Shown: positions 33,654 to 42,937, numbered from the stretch's first letter. The stretch is DNA of 64,000 bases from Alistipes timonensis JC136 (GCF_900107675.1 NZ_FNRI01000001.1:434001-498000), one strand, 5' to 3'. Numbers and translations: made by a program. Notes: generated by a model from the letters alone, not told the origin.

Positions 33654-35042
33654 ATGACTCTTATCAAATCCATTTCGGGCATCCGCGGCACCATCGGAGG
33701 TCCCGCAGGAGAGAACCTGACGCCGCCCGACGTCGTGAAATTCACCACGGCCTACGTGCGTCTGATCGCCCGCCGTACACCGGGCAAAAAACTTACCATA
33801 GTCGTAGGACGCGACGCCCGGATTTCGGGCGAAATGGTCTCGAACCTCGTCGAAGGCACCCTGCTGGCCTGCGGAGCCGACGTCATCAACGTCGGGCTGT
33901 GCACCACCCCGGGAACGGAAATGGCCGTCATCACGAAAAAAGCCGACGGCGGCATCATCATCACCGCCTCGCACAATCCCCGTCAGTGGAACGCCCTGAA
34001 ACTGCTGAACTCCGACGGCGAATTCCTGAACGACGCCGAGGGCAAGCAGGTATTGGCGATGTCCGAGGAAGAGGAGTACGACTACCCCGCGATCGACGCC
34101 ATCGGGCATGTGCTGTCGCGCGAAGATTTCAACGACGAGCATATCCGCCGCGTGCTGGCGCTGCCGCTGGTCGATGTTGAAGCCGTGCGCAAACGCCGCT
34201 TCAAAGTGGTCGTCGACGCCGTGAACTCGGTGGGCGGTATCGTCATGCCCAAACTGCTGCGCGAACTGGGCTGTGAGGTCGTGGAGCTCAACTGCGAGCC
34301 CACGGGCGAATTCGCCCACAACCCCGAGCCGCTGCCGCAGAACCTCACCCAGATATCGGAGGCAATGGTGCGCGAGAAAGCGGATGTAGGCATCGTGGTC
34401 GACCCCGACGTGGACCGGCTGGCGTTCGTCTCGGAAGACGGCTCGATGTTCGTCGAGGAGTACACGCTGGTAGCCGTCGCCGACTATATCCTCTCGGAAA
34501 ATCCCGGCAACACGGTTTCGAACCTCTCCTCGTCGCGTGCCCTGCGCGACGTTACGGAGCGTCATGGAGGCAAATACTACGCTTCGGCCGTCGGCGAAGT
34601 CAACGTTGTAACGAAGATGAAGGAGGTCGGCGCCGTAATCGGCGGCGAGGGCAACGGCGGAGTCATCTACCCCGAGTTGCACTACGGACGCGACGCGCTG
34701 GTGGGAACGGCACTCTTTTTGACGTGGCTGGCCCGGAAAGGCATGACGATGACCCAGCTGCGTGCCACTTATCCCTCGTACTACGCTTCGAAGAACAAGA
34801 TCGAACTGACGCCGGCCATCGATGTAGATAAAGTGCTGCGTGAGGTAAAGAGCCGTTACGCCAATGATAACGTGAACGATATCGACGGTGTGAAGATCGA
34901 CTTCCCGGAGAATTGGGTTCACCTGCGCAAGTCGAACACCGAGCCGATCATCCGCGTCTACACCGAAGCCAAGTCGATGGACGAGGCCGACGCGCTGGCG
35001 CAGCGGTTCATTGCCGAAATCAAAGATATCTGTAATATTTAA
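33654..35042 (+). CDS. glmM: Phosphoglucosamine mutase family (GlmM-like phosphohexomutase)
   Basis: The 462-residue alpha-D-phosphohexomutase has the phosphoserine loop GGIIITASHNPRQWN near residue 99, a metal-binding DPDVDRL near 245, the sugar-binding GGEGNGGVIYP near 325, and a phosphate-binding RKSNTEPIIRVY near 425. It likely converts glucosamine 6-phosphate to glucosamine 1-phosphate. glmS lies 2.7 kb downstream on the same strand, supporting a role in UDP-GlcNAc synthesis. The short EGNGG loop and the length are closer to the Bacteroidota/archaeal GlmM type than to E. coli GlmM, and a phosphomannomutase activity cannot be excluded. A lipoprotein gene follows after 4 bp. Confidence 0.85.
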   Translation: MTLIKSISGIRGTIGGPAGENLTPPDVVKFTTAYVRLIARRTPGKKLTIVVGRDARISGEMVSNLVEGTLLACGADVINVGLCTTPGTEMAVITKKADGGIIITASHNPRQWNALKLLNSDGEFLNDAEGKQVLAMSEEEEYDYPAIDAIGHVLSREDFNDEHIRRVLALPLVDVEAVRKRRFKVVVDAVNSVGGIVMPKLLRELGCEVVELNCEPTGEFAHNPEPLPQNLTQISEAMVREKADVGIVVDPDVDRLAFVSEDGSMFVEEYTLVAVADYILSENPGNTVSNLSSSRALRDVTERHGGKYYASAVGEVNVVTKMKEVGAVIGGEGNGGVIYPELHYGRDALVGTALFLTWLARKGMTMTQLRATYPSYYASKNKIELTPAIDVDKVLREVKSRYANDNVNDIDGVKIDFPENWVHLRKSNTEPIIRVYTEAKSMDEADALAQRFIAEIKDICNI

Positions 35043-35046
35043 GACA

Positions 35047-35490
35047 ATGAAGAAGAACGTATTGATCCTCGCCGCAGCGCTCGCGCTGGTCGCCTGCGGC
35101 GGAAATGCCCCGAAAAAGAAAGCTGCCGCCGAAACGCAGACTACAACCGCGGCGGTGCCCGACATGCACACTGCCGAAACGTCGCTCGACTACCTGGGAA
35201 CCTACGAAGGAACCCTCCCGGCGGCGGACTGCCCGGGAATACAAACGACGCTGAAGCTCAATCCCGACAGCACATACGAGCTGCACATGAAATACATCGA
35301 CCGCGATGCGGAGTTCGACGAGACGGGCGTTTTCACTGTTAAGGAGAACCTGCTGACCCTGTCCCAACTCGACGACGGCTCGGAAGAGTACTACAAGATT
35401 GAGGAAAACCGACTGCGCATGCTCGACGCTGAAAAACACCCCGTCTCGGGAGCGTTGGCGGAGAATTACGTACTGCAAAAAATCAAATAG
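35047..35490 (+). CDS. NlpE N-terminal-like lipoprotein
   Basis: The 147-residue product has a lipoprotein signal with the lipobox LVAC (Cys17), a low-complexity Lys/Ala/Thr linker and one small beta-barrel domain, LDYLGTYEGTLPAADCPGIQTTLKLNPDSTYEL, typical of the NlpE N-terminal family (NlpE is an outer-membrane copper/adhesion stress sensor in E. coli). There is no second OB domain and no CxxC motif, so copper sensing should not be assumed. It sits in a tight operon 4 bp after glmM and 4 bp before the dipeptidase. Confidence 0.82.
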   Translation: MKKNVLILAAALALVACGGNAPKKKAAAETQTTTAAVPDMHTAETSLDYLGTYEGTLPAADCPGIQTTLKLNPDSTYELHMKYIDRDAEFDETGVFTVKENLLTLSQLDDGSEEYYKIEENRLRMLDAEKHPVSGALAENYVLQKIK

Positions 35491-35494
35491 TCCA

Positions 35495-36862
35495 ATGGAT
35501 AAAGCAAAAGTTTACATAAAAGAGAATAAAGAGCGGTTTATCAGCGAGTTGTTCGATCTGCTGCGTATTCCGTCGATCAGCGCGCAGAGCGAACACAAGC
35601 CCGATATGCTGCGCTGTGCGGAGTTCCTCGCCGCAGCACTCGCCAAAGCCGGCGCCGACCGTGCTGACGTGCTGCCTACGGAAGGCAATCCGGTGGTCTA
35701 CGCCGAGAAGATCGTCGACCCGAAGGCCAAAACGGTGCTGGTCTACGGCCACTACGACGTGATGCCCGTGGACCCGCGCGACGAATGGCGCACCGAACCG
35801 TTCGAGCCCGTCATCAAGGAGGGCCGCATCTGGGGCCGCGGGGCGGACGACGACAAAGGCCAGTTGTGGATGCACGCCAAGGCTTTTGAGGCGATGTGCG
35901 CCACGGACACGCTGCCCTGTAACGTAAAATTCATGCTCGAGGGCGAGGAGGAGATCGGTTCGCCGAGCCTCTACCGCTTCTGCGAGGAGAACAAGGAGAT
36001 GCTCGAAGCCGATATTATATTGGTGTCGGACACTTCGATGATTTCGATGCAAACACCCTCTATCACATGCGGTTTGCGCGGGTTAGCTTATATGGAGGTT
36101 GAAGTGACGGGCCCCAACAAGGACCTCCACTCGGGGTTGTTCGGCGGCGCGGTGGCCAATCCGGCCAACGTGCTGACGCGGCTGGTGGCCAGTTTGATAG
36201 ATAACCAAGGCCGTGTGACGATCCCCGGCTTTTACGACGATGTGCGTGAGCTGACGCCCGGGGAACGCGAAGCGTTCAACAAGGCTCCGTTCAGCATGGA
36301 GGACTACAAGAAATCGCTGGAAATCGGCGACGTGGAGGGTGAAGCGGGCTACACGACGCTGGAACGCACGGGCGTGCGTCCGTCGCTCGATGTCAACGGC
36401 ATCTGGGGCGGCTACACGGGCGAAGGCACCAAGACGGTGATTCCCGCGAAAGCCTCGGCCAAGATCTCGATGCGCCTGGTCCCGAATCAGGACTACCGCA
36501 AAATTTCGGAACTTTTCGAGAAGCATTTCAATGCCATCGCACCCAAGAGCGTGAAAGTGGTGGTGAAGTCGCTCCACGGCGGCATGCCCTACGTCTCCCC
36601 GACCGATATGCCGGCCTACAAGGCGGCTGAAAGGGCCGTCGAGGCGACTTTCGGCAAAAAGCCCCTGCCCTTCTATTCGGGCGGTTCGATCCCCATTATC
36701 AGCGGATTCGAGTCAATCCTGGGCATCAAATCGCTGCTGATCGGCTTCGGACTGGCCGAGGACGCCATCCACTCGCCGAACGAGAGCTACGGGCTCGAGC
36801 AGTTCGACAAGGGCGTGGAGACCATTCCGCTGTTTTACAAGTATTTCGCCGAAAGCAAGTGA
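35495..36862 (+). CDS. M20 family dipeptidase
   Basis: The 455-residue metallopeptidase has the di-zinc ligands in YGHYDVMPVDP (His86, Asp88) and GRGADDDKGQ (bridging Asp119). The catalytic Glu is in MLEGEEEIGSPS near residue 153, the dimerization-domain motif DLHSGLFGG is near 210, and HSPNES is near 430. It matches the CNDP-like/PepV-related dipeptidases that split dipeptides in the cytoplasm. No signal peptide is present. It lies between a lipoprotein gene and an inositol monophosphatase-type gene with almost no spacing. Confidence 0.92.
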   Translation: MDKAKVYIKENKERFISELFDLLRIPSISAQSEHKPDMLRCAEFLAAALAKAGADRADVLPTEGNPVVYAEKIVDPKAKTVLVYGHYDVMPVDPRDEWRTEPFEPVIKEGRIWGRGADDDKGQLWMHAKAFEAMCATDTLPCNVKFMLEGEEEIGSPSLYRFCEENKEMLEADIILVSDTSMISMQTPSITCGLRGLAYMEVEVTGPNKDLHSGLFGGAVANPANVLTRLVASLIDNQGRVTIPGFYDDVRELTPGEREAFNKAPFSMEDYKKSLEIGDVEGEAGYTTLERTGVRPSLDVNGIWGGYTGEGTKTVIPAKASAKISMRLVPNQDYRKISELFEKHFNAIAPKSVKVVVKSLHGGMPYVSPTDMPAYKAAERAVEATFGKKPLPFYSGGSIPIISGFESILGIKSLLIGFGLAEDAIHSPNESYGLEQFDKGVETIPLFYKYFAESK

Positions 36863-36864
36863 CG

Positions 36865-37647
36865 ATGTACGAAGAACTGCTGGAATTTGCCGTTCGAATG
36901 GCCCGGGAAGCCGGAAGGATCCACCTCGCCTACTTCCGGAGCGACAAGCTCGCCATCCGGACCAAATCCAACGTCTACGACGTGGTGACGCGCGCCGACA
37001 AGGAGAGCGAGGAGCTGATTGCCGGGATGATTGCGGAACGCTATCCCGACCACGCCGTTCTGGGCGAGGAAGGCGGCAGCCGCGGCAGTGCGGAAAGCGA
37101 CTGGCGCTGGGTGGTCGATCCGTTGGACGGCACGACCAATTACAGCCAGGGATTGCCCGTCTTCGCGGTCTCTATCGCCCTGCAGCACAAGGGCGAGACG
37201 GTCGTGGGCGTGGTCTATGCCCCCTATCTGAACGAGTTGTTCACCGCCGTAAAAGGCAGCGGGGCTTTCCTGCAATACGCTTCGCGGGAACCGGAACGCA
37301 TCCGCGTCGGGGAAAAGCAGGCGCTTGCCACGTCGGTAATCGCAACGGGATTCCCCTATGACAAGGACGTGAATCCGGACAACAACAGCGACAACGTCGC
37401 CCGAATCATCCCCTACGTGCGGGACGTCCGGCGACTGGGATCGGCGGCCTACGACATCAGTTGTGTCGCGGCAGGGCTGCTGGACGGTTACTGGGAGCTG
37501 GCGCTCCACGAATGGGACGTCTGCGCCGCCGAACTGATCCTCCGGGAGGCCGGAGGCGTCGTTTGCGACCTCCGCCGTGACCGCGGCATCTCGATCGTCG
37601 CAGGCAACGCCGGAATCGTGGAGGAGATGCGGAAATACGTCAGGTAA
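36865..37647 (+). CDS. Inositol monophosphatase family protein
   Basis: The 260-residue enzyme has the Li-sensitive phosphatase motifs: VLGEEGG near residue 66 (Glu68/Glu69), WVVDPLDGTTNY at 82-93 (Asp85, Asp88) and HEWDVCAAELILREAGG near 212. It hydrolyses inositol phosphate or a related small phosphate such as 3'-phosphoadenosine or fructose 1,6-bisphosphate; the substrate is unclear. The ATG at 36865 is 2 bp after the dipeptidase stop. A GTG at 36859 overlaps that stop and is less likely. A strong terminator closes the operon. Confidence 0.88.
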   Translation: MYEELLEFAVRMAREAGRIHLAYFRSDKLAIRTKSNVYDVVTRADKESEELIAGMIAERYPDHAVLGEEGGSRGSAESDWRWVVDPLDGTTNYSQGLPVFAVSIALQHKGETVVGVVYAPYLNELFTAVKGSGAFLQYASREPERIRVGEKQALATSVIATGFPYDKDVNPDNNSDNVARIIPYVRDVRRLGSAAYDISCVAAGLLDGYWELALHEWDVCAAELILREAGGVVCDLRRDRGISIVAGNAGIVEEMRKYVR

Positions 37648-37683
37648 CCGACTGAAAAACAGCTTCGTTTCCAAAAAATCGAC

Positions 37684-37713
37684 AGGGCGGGTGTAAATTC
37701 CCGCCCTTTTTTT
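37684..37713 (+). terminator. Terminator of the glmM operon
   Basis: AGGGCGGG (37684-37691) pairs with CCCGCCCT (37700-37707), followed by a run of T. Confidence 0.88.
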
Positions 37714-37770
37714 GCGAATATTCGTAAAATATTTTACTATTTTTAACCCGGACAAATACCGAAAAAGCAG

Positions 37771-39615
37771 ATGTGCGGAATTGTAGGATATGTCGGCCGG
37801 CGTGATGCCTGTCCGATTCTGGTGAAGGGTCTGCACCGCCTCGAATACCGGGGTTACGACAGTGCGGGAATTGCGCTGGTCAACGCAACGGGGACCCTCC
37901 ACGTTTTCAAATGCAAAGGCAAGGTCTCGGACCTGGAACATTTCCTCGAGGGCAAGGACCTCGGCGGAACCATCGGCATCGCGCACACGCGCTGGGCCAC
38001 GCACGGGGTTCCGAACGATGCCAACGCCCATCCCCACTACTCCGAATCGGAGAGCATCGCCCTGATACATAACGGCATCATCGAAAACTACCGTGTGCTG
38101 AAAGATGCGCTCGTGGAGAACGGCTACACGTTCCGCAGCAGCACCGACTCCGAAGTATTGGTGAACCTGATCGAATATGTCCGCGAGACGAACGGCTGTT
38201 CGCTGTTCGAAGCCGTGCAGCAGGCGCTTCGCCAAGTGGTCGGGGCCTATGCCATCGCCGTCGTCGAAAAGGGCAACACCGACCGGATCATCGCCGCACG
38301 ACAGAGCAGCCCGATGGTCGTGGGCATCGGCGAGGGCGAGTATTTCCTTTCGTCCGATGCCGCGTCGATCATCGAATACACGCAGGATTTCGTCTACGTG
38401 GGCGACGGGGAGATCGCCGTGATCGAGCGCGACAAGCCCCTGAAAGTCGTGACGCTGGACAACCACGATGCAAAGATCGACATCCGCAAGCTCCAGCTCT
38501 CCATTTCGCAGCTCGAGAAAGGCGGCTATCCTCATTTCATGCTCAAAGAGATTTACGAACAACCCTCGACACTCGTGGACTGCATCCGCGGACGCATCAA
38601 TCCCGACACCTGCGAGGTGAAGCTCTCGGGGGTGATCGACCACCGCGAGAAGTTCGTGAATGCCCGGCGCATCATCTTCGTGGCGTGCGGCACTTCGTGG
38701 CACGCCTCGCTGATCGGCGAGCACCTTATCGAGTCGATCTGCCGCATTCCCGTCGAGGTGGAATACGCCTCGGAGTTCCGCTACCGCAATCCCATCATCC
38801 GTGAAGACGACATTGTGATCGCCGTGTCGCAGTCGGGCGAAACGGCCGACACGCTGGCCGCCGTGGAGCTGGCCCGCAAGGCCGGGGCTTTCGTCTTCGG
38901 CATCTGCAACGTCGTGGGATCGTCCATCGCCCGGGCGACGGATTCGGGGGCCTACATTCACGTCGGACCCGAAATCGGCGTCGCCTCGACGAAGGCTTTC
39001 ACCGGGCAGGTGACCGTGATGGCGATGCTGGCGCTGGCCGTCGGCCGCGAAAGAGAAACCGTTTCGGACGCATATTACCACGAAGTTTCGAGCGCCCTGC
39101 TCTACCTGCCCGAAACGCTGGAGGAGGTGTTGAAGGTTGCGCCGCAGGTCGCCGACCTGGCGAAGATATTCACCTATGCCCACAATTTTATTTACTTGGG
39201 CCGCGGATACAATTACCCTACTGCATTGGAGGGCGCCTTGAAACTCAAAGAGATTTCCTATATCCACGCCGAGGGCTACCCCGCCGCCGAGATGAAGCAC
39301 GGCCCCATCGCGCTGATCGACGCCGAGATGCCCACCGTAGCCATCGCCACGCCGGACCACACTTACGAGAAGACCGCATCGAACATCGAGGAAATCCGGG
39401 CCCGTGGCGGCAAGATCATCGCCGTCATCGCCCGCGACGACCGACAGGTGCGCCGCTCGGCGGACTATGTGATCGAGGTTCCGGTCATTGCCGAGTGCCT
39501 TATGCCGATTGTGGTGTCGGTACCGCTGCAACTGCTGGCTTACTACATTGCGGTGTACAAGGGCCGCAACGTCGACCAGCCCCGCAACCTCGCCAAATCG
39601 GTGACCGTGGAGTAA
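37771..39615 (+). CDS. glmS: Glutamine-fructose-6-phosphate aminotransferase (isomerizing)
   Basis: The 614-residue enzyme starts MCGIVGYVG, with Cys2 as the glutaminase nucleophile. It contains the class II amidotransferase domain (to about 240) and two SIS sugar-isomerase domains with ACGTSWHASLIG near 309 and SQSGETADTLAA near 354. It makes glucosamine 6-phosphate from fructose 6-phosphate and glutamine, the first step to UDP-GlcNAc. Length is normal. I saw no glmS ribozyme-like leader; the AT-rich 60 bp upstream hold no convincing TAnnTTTG box. Confidence 0.97.
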   Translation: MCGIVGYVGRRDACPILVKGLHRLEYRGYDSAGIALVNATGTLHVFKCKGKVSDLEHFLEGKDLGGTIGIAHTRWATHGVPNDANAHPHYSESESIALIHNGIIENYRVLKDALVENGYTFRSSTDSEVLVNLIEYVRETNGCSLFEAVQQALRQVVGAYAIAVVEKGNTDRIIAARQSSPMVVGIGEGEYFLSSDAASIIEYTQDFVYVGDGEIAVIERDKPLKVVTLDNHDAKIDIRKLQLSISQLEKGGYPHFMLKEIYEQPSTLVDCIRGRINPDTCEVKLSGVIDHREKFVNARRIIFVACGTSWHASLIGEHLIESICRIPVEVEYASEFRYRNPIIREDDIVIAVSQSGETADTLAAVELARKAGAFVFGICNVVGSSIARATDSGAYIHVGPEIGVASTKAFTGQVTVMAMLALAVGRERETVSDAYYHEVSSALLYLPETLEEVLKVAPQVADLAKIFTYAHNFIYLGRGYNYPTALEGALKLKEISYIHAEGYPAAEMKHGPIALIDAEMPTVAIATPDHTYEKTASNIEEIRARGGKIIAVIARDDRQVRRSADYVIEVPVIAECLMPIVVSVPLQLLAYYIAVYKGRNVDQPRNLAKSVTVE

Positions 39616-39621
39616 CAATAG

Positions 39622-39651
39622 GAAAGGTCGGCCCCGCTGGGTCGACCTTTC
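39622..39651. terminator. Hairpin between convergent glmS and DUF2461 genes
   Basis: GAAAGGTCG (39622-39630) pairs with CGACCTTTC (39643-39651). The tails are only weakly T-rich. Confidence 0.6.
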
Positions 39652-39671
39652 TCAATGATATGCGGAAACGC

Positions 39672-40352
39672 TTACATCATTTCGTCGTAGGCGTACTGTA
39701 TGGCGCGGTTCAGGATGGCAACGAACGGCTGCGTGCGGCGGAACTCCTCGACCGTGCGGTCCAGCAGGTCCGGAGCGAGCAGGTATTCCTCGGTGATCGG
39801 CTGGTCAATGTAAAAATCTTTCAGCTTCAGCATCTCGGCATATTCGCTGTCGGCAGGAAACCCCGTCGGAACCCGCTTAAGTTTGTTTCTTTCGCTCAGA
39901 CGGAAACCCTTTGCCTTTTTGATAGCCGCTTCGATCTCCGCACCGTTGTCGAGAACCTCCTCGCGGATCGAACGCAGGACTGTCGGCTCGATGCAGACGG
40001 CACCTGCCGAGAGCAGATTGCACCACACCAGCGAATCGGCACAGGGTTCGATGTGGAAGTAGTATCCCGCAAAGCCCGATTTCTTGCCCTTCGGGGCGAT
40101 GTAGGCGCCGATATAGGTCTTGTAGGGCGACTTGTCGTTCGAGAAGCGCGTGTCGCGGGCGATGCGGTAGGTGCAGTCCTGCGGACGCAGGCCCCGCACC
40201 GTGGGATCGAACGACGCGATGCCGTCGATCAACTGTCCGGTGAAATCCGCAAACCGCCCCTTCACCCGGGTCCATTCGGCGCGGTTGGCGTCGAACCACT
40301 CCCGGGTGTTGTTGTCGTGCAGGCGGCGGAAGAAGTCGATGACCTCTCTCAT
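39672..40352 (-). CDS. DUF2461 domain protein
   Basis: The 226-residue cytoplasmic protein matches the DUF2461/TIGR02453 family: FFRRLHDNNTREWFDANRAEW near residues 7-27, RDTRFSNDKSPYKTYIGAYI near 66-85 and GYYFHIEPCADSLVW near 96-110. The function of the family is unknown. It begins 1 bp after glyA and is surely in the same transcript. Confidence 0.85.
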   Translation of the reverse strand: MREVIDFFRRLHDNNTREWFDANRAEWTRVKGRFADFTGQLIDGIASFDPTVRGLRPQDCTYRIARDTRFSNDKSPYKTYIGAYIAPKGKKSGFAGYYFHIEPCADSLVWCNLLSAGAVCIEPTVLRSIREEVLDNGAEIEAAIKKAKGFRLSERNKLKRVPTGFPADSEYAEMLKLKDFYIDQPITEEYLLAPDLLDRTVEEFRRTQPFVAILNRAIQYAYDEMM

Positions 40353-40353
40353 C

Positions 40354-41634
40354 TTACCACGCGAAAAGCGGATAGTCGGCCATCAGGGCGTTCACGTCCT
40401 TGCGGACGGCGGCGATATTCGCCTCGTTCTCCGGATCGTGCAGCACGCGGTCGATCAGCTCGACGATGTAATCCATCTTGTCCTCCTTCAGGCCGCGGGT
40501 CGTGATGGCCGGGGTTCCGAAACGCAGACCCGAAGTCTGGAACGGCGACCGGCTGTCGAACGGCACCATGTTCTTGTTGGTGGTGATGTCGGCGGCCACA
40601 AGGCATTTTTCGGCCAGCTTGCCCGTCAGCTCGGGGAACTTCGTGCGCAGGTCGACCAGCATCAGGTGATTGTCCGTACCGTCGGAAACGATCTTGTAAC
40701 CGCGCTTCACGAAAGCGGCGGCCATCGCTTTGGCGTTCTTCTGCACCTGTGCCTGGTACTCCTTGTAGGCGGGTTCCAGCGCCTCGCCGAAAGCCACGGC
40801 CTTGGCGGCGATGACGTGCTCCAGCGGACCGCCCTGGATGCCCGGGAAAACGGCCGAATTGAGTATCTGCGACATCATCTTCACTACGCCCTTCGGCGTG
40901 GTCTGGCCCCAGGGGTTCTCGAAGTCCTTACCCATCAGGATAATGCCACCGCGCGGTCCGCGCAGGGTCTTGTGAGTCGTCGAAGTGACGATATGGGCGT
41001 ATTTCACGGGATTCTCCAACAGCCCGGCGGCGATCAGTCCGGCCGTGTGGGCCATGTCCACGAGCAGCAGCGCCCCCACCTTGTCGGCGATCTCGCGCAT
41101 GCGCTTGTAGTCCCATTCACGCGAGTAGGCCGAGGCGCCGCCGACGATCAGCTTGGGTTTGCATTCCAGCGCCTTGCGCTCCATGGCGTCGTAGTCGATC
41201 ACGCCGGTGGCCTCGTCCAGCTGGTAGCCCACGGCATTGAAATATTTACCCGACATGTTGACCGGCGAACCGTGCGAGAGGTGTCCTCCGTGTGCCAGAT
41301 CGAGGCCCATGAAGGTATCGCCCGGCTGCATGCAGGCGAAGAAAACGGCCATGTTGGCCTGCGCGCCCGAGTGAGGCTGCACGTTGGCGTATTCCGCGCC
41401 GTAGAGCTTGCAGATGCGCTCGATGGCCAGCGACTCGACCTTGTCCACGACCTCGCAGCCTCCGTAGTAGCGGGCGCTTGGATAGCCTTCGGCGTATTTG
41501 TTGGTCAAAACCGAGCCCATGGCCTCCATCACCTGGTCGCTGACGAAGTTCTCCGAGGCGATCAGCTCGATGCCGTGCATCTGGCGGCTGCGCTCGGCGG
41601 CAATCAAATCGAAAATCTGGGAATCTCTTTTCAT
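40354..41634 (-). CDS. glyA: Serine hydroxymethyltransferase
   Basis: The 426-residue PLP enzyme has the N-terminal ELIASENFVSDQVMEAMGSVLTNKYAEGYP segment. The PLP-binding Lys lies in VTSTTHKTLRGPRGG near residue 230, and GLDLAHGGHLSHG near 115-127 is also present. It converts serine and tetrahydrofolate to glycine and methylene-tetrahydrofolate. It leads an operon with the DUF2461 gene. The upstream box is TATCTTTA (41679-41672). Confidence 0.97.
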   Translation of the reverse strand: MKRDSQIFDLIAAERSRQMHGIELIASENFVSDQVMEAMGSVLTNKYAEGYPSARYYGGCEVVDKVESLAIERICKLYGAEYANVQPHSGAQANMAVFFACMQPGDTFMGLDLAHGGHLSHGSPVNMSGKYFNAVGYQLDEATGVIDYDAMERKALECKPKLIVGGASAYSREWDYKRMREIADKVGALLLVDMAHTAGLIAAGLLENPVKYAHIVTSTTHKTLRGPRGGIILMGKDFENPWGQTTPKGVVKMMSQILNSAVFPGIQGGPLEHVIAAKAVAFGEALEPAYKEYQAQVQKNAKAMAAAFVKRGYKIVSDGTDNHLMLVDLRTKFPELTGKLAEKCLVAADITTNKNMVPFDSRSPFQTSGLRFGTPAITTRGLKEDKMDYIVELIDRVLHDPENEANIAAVRKDVNALMADYPLFAW

Positions 41635-41671
41635 TATCGTTAGGGATTTTGTGAAATGCTTTTACAGCGGG

Positions 41672-41679
41672 TAAAGATA
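41672..41679 (-). promoter_or_regulatory. -7 box TATCTTTA of glyA
   Basis: One base off the TAnnTTTG consensus, about 37 bp before the ATG at 41634 on the minus strand. No -33 TTG at standard spacing. Confidence 0.45.
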
Positions 41680-41731
41680 AGCAAAAATGCCGAAAATGGG
41701 TTCGTCGAAAAACGGTTTAAGATATTTTTCC

Positions 41732-41901
41732 TATATTTGACGGGGCAAAACCCGGTCTTGGACAGGCTGCGCCTCGGCAAAACCGCAAACTCCGTTTGCA
41801 TTTGCCCTCGGCTTGTAGTATCTTTGGCTTCGCCTTAGATAGGCTGCGGCTCGGGAATGCCCAAATAAATTTGGCATTCCTCTCGCCTTGTACTATCTTT
41901 G
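41732..41901 (+). repeat. Two consecutive promoter-bearing repeat units upstream of fabG
   Basis: The 308-bp gap between glyA and fabG (41635-41942) is mostly this array. -7 boxes lie at 41732 (TATATTTG), 41819 (TATCTTTG) and 41894 (TATCTTTG), giving units of 87 and 75 bp. Each unit has an AGGCTGCGSCTCGG block, a central hairpin that differs between units (GCAAAC/GTTTGC near 41782-41800; GGAATGC/GCATTCC near 41853-41880) and a CTCGGCTTG- or CTCGCCTTG-like block before the next box. The last box lies 41 bp before the fabG ATG and is the likely promoter. Confidence 0.75.
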
Positions 41902-41942
41902 TGCCGCAAAATCGACAGATATTACCTTAAAATATAAGTATT

Positions 41943-42689
41943 ATGAAATTACTGGATGGAAAAGTGGCCGTTGTGACCGGCGCCGCACGCGGCATCGGCA
42001 AGGCCATCGCACTCGAATTTGCCAAAGAGGGCGCCAACGTGGCGTTCACCGACCTCGTGATCGACGAGAACGGCAAAGCCACCGAGGCTGAGATCGCCGC
42101 GCTGGGCGTAAAGGCCAAGGGATATGCTTCGAACGCCGCGAACTTCGAAGAGACGCATCAGGTCATCGACCAGATCGTGAAGGATTTCGGACGCATCGAC
42201 ATCCTCGTCAACAACGCCGGCATCACGAAGGACGGCCTGATGATGCGCATGTCCGAGGCTCAGTGGGACGCCGTGCTGACGGTGAACCTCAAATCGGCGT
42301 TCAACTTCATCCATGCCGTGACGCCGATCATGGCGCGTCAGAAAAGCGGCTCGATCATCAACATGTCGTCGGTGGTGGGTGTCAGCGGCAACGCCGGCCA
42401 ATGCAACTACTCGGCATCGAAGGCCGGTATGATCGGATTAGCTAAATCCATTGCAAAAGAGATGGGTCCTCGCGGTATCCGCGCCAACGCCATCGCCCCG
42501 GGCTTCATCATGACCGAGATGACCGACAAGCTGCCCGACGAGGTGAAGGAGGGCTGGTACAAGCAGATTCCGCTGCGCCGCGGCGGTACGCCGGAGGACG
42601 TAGCCAAGGTGGCGCTGTTCCTCGCTTCGGACCTTTCGTCGTATGTCAGCGGTCAGGTTATCCACTGCTGCGGGGCGATGAATTGTTAA
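41943..42689 (+). CDS. fabG: 3-oxoacyl-ACP reductase
   Basis: The 248-residue short-chain dehydrogenase has the NADP(H)-binding TGAARGIGKA near residue 12, NNAGITKDGL near 88-97, the catalytic Ser in INMSSVVG near 141 and the Tyr-x-x-x-Lys motif in CNYSASKAG near 155. It ends with a typical FabG C-terminus (SSYVSGQVIHCCGAM). It reduces 3-ketoacyl-ACP in fatty-acid elongation. No other fab genes are adjacent. It is driven from the last of a series of repeat-borne TATCTTTG boxes and ends at a strong terminator. Confidence 0.94.
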   Translation: MKLLDGKVAVVTGAARGIGKAIALEFAKEGANVAFTDLVIDENGKATEAEIAALGVKAKGYASNAANFEETHQVIDQIVKDFGRIDILVNNAGITKDGLMMRMSEAQWDAVLTVNLKSAFNFIHAVTPIMARQKSGSIINMSSVVGVSGNAGQCNYSASKAGMIGLAKSIAKEMGPRGIRANAIAPGFIMTEMTDKLPDEVKEGWYKQIPLRRGGTPEDVAKVALFLASDLSSYVSGQVIHCCGAMNC

Positions 42690-42741
42690 GAAACGATAGA
42701 CAACAAACGAGTTGTTGAAAAAATGCCGCAAGGCATCGACT

Positions 42742-42790
42742 GGAAATAAAAACGTCCGTCCAAGCAAACTTGGCGGACGTTTTTATTTCC
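42742..42790. terminator. Strong bidirectional terminator after fabG
   Basis: A perfect 17-bp stem (42742-42758 with 42774-42790) extends into CCAAG/CTTGG with a single bulge, and it has A- and T-tracts in the arms. Confidence 0.88.
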
Positions 42791-42902
42791 GGTCGGATTC
42801 CCACGGGGACTTTCGGCGACTCGTTTACTGTTATCGCGCCGCCAACGATCACCGAGCGAAGCGAAGGTAACTGCGCTCCGCCCTACATAACTTGCATCTT
42901 TT

Positions 42903-42932
42903 TTGCACCCATTCCGCTTTTTACTATCTTTG
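42903..42932 (+). promoter_or_regulatory. Promoter of the PorV/Q-like gene (TTG, 19-bp spacer, TATCTTTG), likely leaderless
   Basis: TTG at 42903-42905 and TATCTTTG at 42925-42932 have ideal spacing. The ATG at 42938 is only 5 bp after the box, so the mRNA would start at or next to the start codon. Confidence 0.75.
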
Positions 42933-42937
42933 CAATT

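Noticed and set aside
36835..39618. A 927-codon minus-strand frame opposite the phosphatase and glmS genes
   Set aside because: Low-complexity His/Asp/Val-rich translation typical of antisense frames; both plus-strand genes have full motif sets.
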